The notes beneath the pieces were generated by a model, which was not told the DNA's origin, did not search any database, and worked only from the letters and a program-made list of their open reading frames with translations. Source: a virus. From it: DNA of 64,000 nucleotides. The stretch spans positions 26,333-90,332 of the IMG/VR virus record IMGVR_UViG_3300025141_013863; one strand, 5' to 3'. Positions 61,533 through 64,000 of the stretch are shown one piece after another (the stretch's first letter is position 1; every line of letters starts with the position of its first letter). Made by a program: the position numbers and the translations under genes.

Positions 61533-61619
61533 ATGGCAAAGTTCGGCCGGGCACACGTTGACAGCACAGCAGTCACCGCAGGAAAGTTTGTGATTAAACT
61601 TTATGGCAACGCATTTTAA
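61533..61619 (+). pseudogene. Probable remnant of a fibre gene 5' end
   Basis: A 28-codon frame reading MAKFGRAHVDSTAVTAGKFV and then stopping. Its start resembles MAKFGWAYIDCDSAESGSAG of the large fibre gene at 61726 (MAKFG-x-A-x-x-D). It lacks a strong ribosome binding site. It is most simply explained as the leftover start of an older fibre gene copy, but a very small real gene is possible. Confidence 0.4.
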
Positions 61620-61630
61620 TATTCTTAATG

Positions 61631-61668
61631 CCTCTTATCAATGCAGCCTCTATTTATAATGAAAGAGG
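61631..61668 (+). promoter_or_regulatory. Possible Shine-Dalgarno-sequestering hairpin
   Basis: AAAGAGGAG before the ATG at 61677 contains AAGAGG (61663-61668). CCTCTT (61631-61636) and CCTCT (61647-61651) upstream could each pair with it. Either pairing would hide the ribosome binding site. The stems are only five or six base pairs. Confidence 0.35.
61650..61658 (+). promoter_or_regulatory. Recurrent gap motif CTATTTATA (third copy)
   Basis: Ends 18 bases before the ATG at 61677, nearly the same spacing as the copy at 36834, and overlaps TATAAT. It precedes the leader peptide and fibre gene. Confidence 0.35.
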
Positions 61669-61676
61669 AGAATTAA

Positions 61677-61724
61677 ATGGTTCCAAGCAACATTTTAAGA
61701 TCTGACCCCGCGAGGCTTGCTTAG
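61677..61724 (+). CDS. Possible 15-residue leader peptide
   Basis: ATG 61677 has an excellent AGAGGAG site and encodes MVPSNILRSDPARLA and a stop. The large fibre gene starts one base after its stop, at ATG 61726, and has no good site of its own. Ribosomes finishing this peptide could restart on the fibre gene. It could also be a chance frame. Confidence 0.4.
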   Translation: MVPSNILRSDPARLA

Positions 61725-61725
61725 C

Positions 61726-64000
61726 ATGGCTAAGTTTGGATGGGCGTATATTGATTGTGACTCTGCTGAGTCTGGCTCTGCCGGCCCTAGCGGATCTTTG
61801 CAGTTTATGTATGCTGATACTGGCCAGACCACCGGTTCGGCATATTTAACATATTACACTGCTTCTGTTCTTGGGTATGATCCAAGTTCTTTAATTCTAT
61901 CTGGAAACTTCATCGCAACAGGTTCGGCTACTGTGGAGGCAGATCTTTCTGTTGGGGATAACCTAACTTTAACTAGTGACTCTTCTGTTATTAGTTTGGG
62001 CGACGGCGCTGACGCGACCTTGACCCATGATGGCACCACTGGTTTAACTATTGCTGCTACTCCAATTTCTATCAATTCAACAGGAGATTTAACATTAGAT
62101 TCTAGCACAGACATTGTGCTTTCTGGCTCTTCAGAGGTAAGAGTTGAAAACGATCTTCGCCTCGATAGCGATTCTTCAGTTCTTTCAATGGGTGCTGGCA
62201 ATGATGTTACCTTGACCCATGATGGCACCACTGGTTTAACTATTGCTGCTACTCCAATTTCAATTGATTCTACTGGAGAGCTGCACCTTAACTCAACAAC
62301 TGGTGATATCAAACTTCAAGATGGCGGCACGGACCAGATCGCATTTGATCTTGACGGAACAGCTGGCGAAGTTATCATGAAGCCGGCCGTCGATTCGGAT
62401 GATTTTGTTATTGCGCAATATGATGGTACAGAAGTTATCCGCATTGAAGACAACGGCGATTTTGATGTTGCCGGCGGAGCCGGATCTTCTGGAGTAACAA
62501 TTACTTCTGCTGGTGTATTGACTGCTGATGGCAGAATTATTACTGACGATACAACCGAAGCCACTTCTACTACTGATGGCTCTTTACAGACTGATGGTGG
62601 CTTAAGTGTTGCTAAGAGCGCTGTTATCGGTGATGACTTGGATCTGTTGTCAGATGGGGCTATCATTAATTTTGGTGCTAGCAAAGAGATTGTTTTAACT
62701 CACGTTGCTGATACTGGATTAACTCTTGAATCAAGCGCCGCAAGCACGCCAGTATTTGAGATCAAGAATACTCACAATGGTGCAACAGCCGGAATACTTA
62801 AATTTAATAACACCGAAGCCGGCAACGATGGCGCCGATGGTGATGATCTTGGAAGTATTACTTTCTGGGGAAATGACGATGGGACACCAAGCGTCCAACA
62901 GTATGCAGGAATCCTTGCAGAAATTTCAGACGCATCTTCTGGCGCCGAAGGTGGAAAGTTAAGCCTTCAGGTGGCAGAGCATGATGGTACCGTTACCACC
63001 GGCCTTTTGCTGCAAGACGGAAATGCTGATGGTGAAATTGATGTCACAATCGGCGCAGGCGCAGATTCTCTCACCACAATTGCAGGCGACTTAGACATAC
63101 CAAATGGCGGATTTGCTTTAGGATCCGACGCATCTGGCGATATGTATTATCGAAATGGTAGTGGTGTTCTAACTCGGATCGCAGTCGGCAGCGATAACCA
63201 TGTGCTTACTTTAGATGGTGCGGTACCCGGCTGGGAAGCTGCTAGCTCTGGCGGCGCAGTATCCGCAGTCGCAAACGGCTCCGATAATAGAATAGCAACA
63301 TTTAGCTCTTCTGACGCATTAAATGGTGAAGCTAATCTTACTTTTGATGGTACAGATTTGGCAGCTACACTAGATACAGCAACATTTACATCGGTTAACT
63401 CGACAGATCCTCTTATTGTTATCAAAAATACTACGAATGATGCTAATGGCGCCCGCCTTAGATTTGTTAAAGATAAGGGCGCCGCCGGCGCCGCTAATGA
63501 TGATGTGGGATTAATTGAATTCTATGGCGATGATGCAAACCAAGATCAGGTATTGTTTGGTCGCATTAGAACGCGTGTCGCAGTACACACAAATGGCCAG
63601 GAAGGCGGAAAGATGCATCTTTCAGTTGCCTCACACGATGGAGAATTAAATCACGGCCTTATTATTGGAGATGGAGATGCCGAAGATGAGGTTGATGTTA
63701 CGATCGGTAATGGTTCCGCATCTCTCACAACTGTTGCGGGACAACTTTCTGGTGCTGCTGGTATAAGCGGCCTAACAGGAACTTTTGAAGAAGGCTTGTC
63801 AGTTGGTAACTCTACAGTAATAAGCGCCGACAAGGCAGTCGCAAACGTGACAACTGTTTCTGGTTCTGGTGGAGTAAGTGGCTTAACAGGAACCTTTGAA
63901 GAAGGAGTGTCAGTTGGAAACGCAACTATAATTGATGCGGATAAAAACCTTACAAATGTTGCAAGCATTACTGCGGGTGGGGACCTAACCGTAACTGGTG
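61726..64000 (+). CDS. Repetitive tail-fibre-like protein (3' end outside window)
   Basis: An open frame of at least 758 codons that runs off the window. It starts MAKFGWAYIDCDSAESGSAG. The rest is Asp/Thr/Ser/Gly-rich, strand-forming and repetitive: ATLTHDGTTGLTIAATPISI and VTLTHDGTTGLTIAATPISI are repeated units, and FEEGLSVGNSTVISADK / FEEGVSVGNATIIDADK another pair. Segments such as VFEIKNTHNGATAGILKFNN occur twice in variant form. These are features of beta-helical fibres or long structural proteins in marine T4-like phages. It would be a host-contact or virion surface protein. No tip domain is visible in this part. Confidence 0.8.
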   Translation, partial: MAKFGWAYIDCDSAESGSAGPSGSLQFMYADTGQTTGSAYLTYYTASVLGYDPSSLILSGNFIATGSATVEADLSVGDNLTLTSDSSVISLGDGADATLTHDGTTGLTIAATPISINSTGDLTLDSSTDIVLSGSSEVRVENDLRLDSDSSVLSMGAGNDVTLTHDGTTGLTIAATPISIDSTGELHLNSTTGDIKLQDGGTDQIAFDLDGTAGEVIMKPAVDSDDFVIAQYDGTEVIRIEDNGDFDVAGGAGSSGVTITSAGVLTADGRIITDDTTEATSTTDGSLQTDGGLSVAKSAVIGDDLDLLSDGAIINFGASKEIVLTHVADTGLTLESSAASTPVFEIKNTHNGATAGILKFNNTEAGNDGADGDDLGSITFWGNDDGTPSVQQYAGILAEISDASSGAEGGKLSLQVAEHDGTVTTGLLLQDGNADGEIDVTIGAGADSLTTIAGDLDIPNGGFALGSDASGDMYYRNGSGVLTRIAVGSDNHVLTLDGAVPGWEAASSGGAVSAVANGSDNRIATFSSSDALNGEANLTFDGTDLAATLDTATFTSVNSTDPLIVIKNTTNDANGARLRFVKDKGAAGAANDDVGLIEFYGDDANQDQVLFGRIRTRVAVHTNGQEGGKMHLSVASHDGELNHGLIIGDGDAEDEVDVTIGNGSASLTTVAGQLSGAAGISGLTGTFEEGLSVGNSTVISADKAVANVTTVSGSGGVSGLTGTFEEGVSVGNATIIDADKNLTNVASITAGGDLTVTG
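62017..62069 (+). repeat. 53-base direct repeat in the fibre gene, copy 1
   Basis: Identical over 53 bases to 62209-62261, 192 bases (64 codons) downstream and in the same frame. It codes for a TLTHDGTTGLTIAATPI unit. The exact identity at DNA level points to recent duplication or gene conversion. Confidence 0.85.
62209..62261 (+). repeat. 53-base direct repeat in the fibre gene, copy 2
   Basis: The partner of the copy at 62017-62069. Flanking sequence diverges on both sides, although the protein pattern continues. Confidence 0.85.

Noticed and set aside
62017-62261. CRISPR-like repeat-spacer unit
   Set aside because: There are only two copies of the 53-base repeat, and they are in frame inside a coding sequence as protein repeats.
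61854-63968. Minus-strand frames opposite the fibre gene
   Set aside because: The + strand has one long open frame with repeated fibre units over the whole interval. The minus-strand frames are its shadows.

Overview
The window is a stretch of a tailed, contractile (T4-like, myovirus-type) phage genome. It is nearly all coding, with every credible gene on the + strand. Genes are packed with ATGA or GTGA stop/start overlaps and have AGGAG-type ribosome binding sites. The recognisable set is T4-like: a gp55-like late sigma factor, baseplate wedge proteins gp25 and gp6, a terminase large subunit, a portal protein and a gp21-like prohead protease. Base composition is moderately AT-rich, and no tRNA was seen. 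The nucleotide-sugar genes and the marine-type structural proteins suggest a marine phage of a Gram-negative bacterium; this is an inference. The major capsid protein, tail sheath, tail tube, DNA polymerase and helicase are not in this window.

Layout. (1) 1-3.85 kb: sugar-activation and sugar-modification genes. These are a PLP-fold sugar dehydratase with His in place of the PLP lysine, a PfkB/HldE-like kinase, an Mpo1-like membrane protein, an HldE-C-like nucleotidyltransferase, a HAD phosphatase, a cupin and an RmlB-like dehydratase. (2) 3.85-5.6 kb: small conserved genes and the late sigma factor. (3) 5.6-40.4 kb: baseplate and tail. This holds a hub protein fused to an M23 peptidase, a truncated hub paralog, a 2209-residue protein, gp25, gp6, a 557-residue protein, a 3138-residue protein with a lectin-like fold, and about ten further structural proteins. 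(4) 40.4-43 kb: RuvC-like resolvase, primase and small genes. (5) 43-50.7 kb: an Mre11-Rad50 fusion behind its own sigma70-type promoter, an FtsZ/tubulin-like protein, lysis-like membrane proteins, and small proteins sharing one N-terminal signature. (6) 50.7-60.7 kb: terminase, portal, prohead core, protease and a 909-residue membrane/cysteine-rich protein. (7) 60.7-64 kb: a ribosomal protein bS21 homolog, a small structural protein, and a repetitive fibre gene that runs off the window edge.

How the parts may work together. The most striking pattern is a shared N-terminal segment of about 18 residues (MKITKSQLKQIIKEELEE and variants) on eight otherwise unrelated proteins. In four of these genes the first ~51 bases are nearly identical. 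In T4, internal head proteins carry a short N-terminal capsid-targeting sequence that gp21 removes after an (I/L)-x-E motif. The segment here contains I-K-E or I-N-E, and a gp21-like protease is encoded nearby. The window may therefore encode a set of modular proteins that are packaged in the head and injected. Other notable items are a tubulin-like protein that seems to lack the catalytic T7-loop aspartates, the out-of-frame remnant of an M15 peptidase at the end of the truncated hub paralog, and strong over-representation of the palindromes GGCGCC and GCCGGC.

All calls come from reading the sequence and from memory of protein families. No database search was run.
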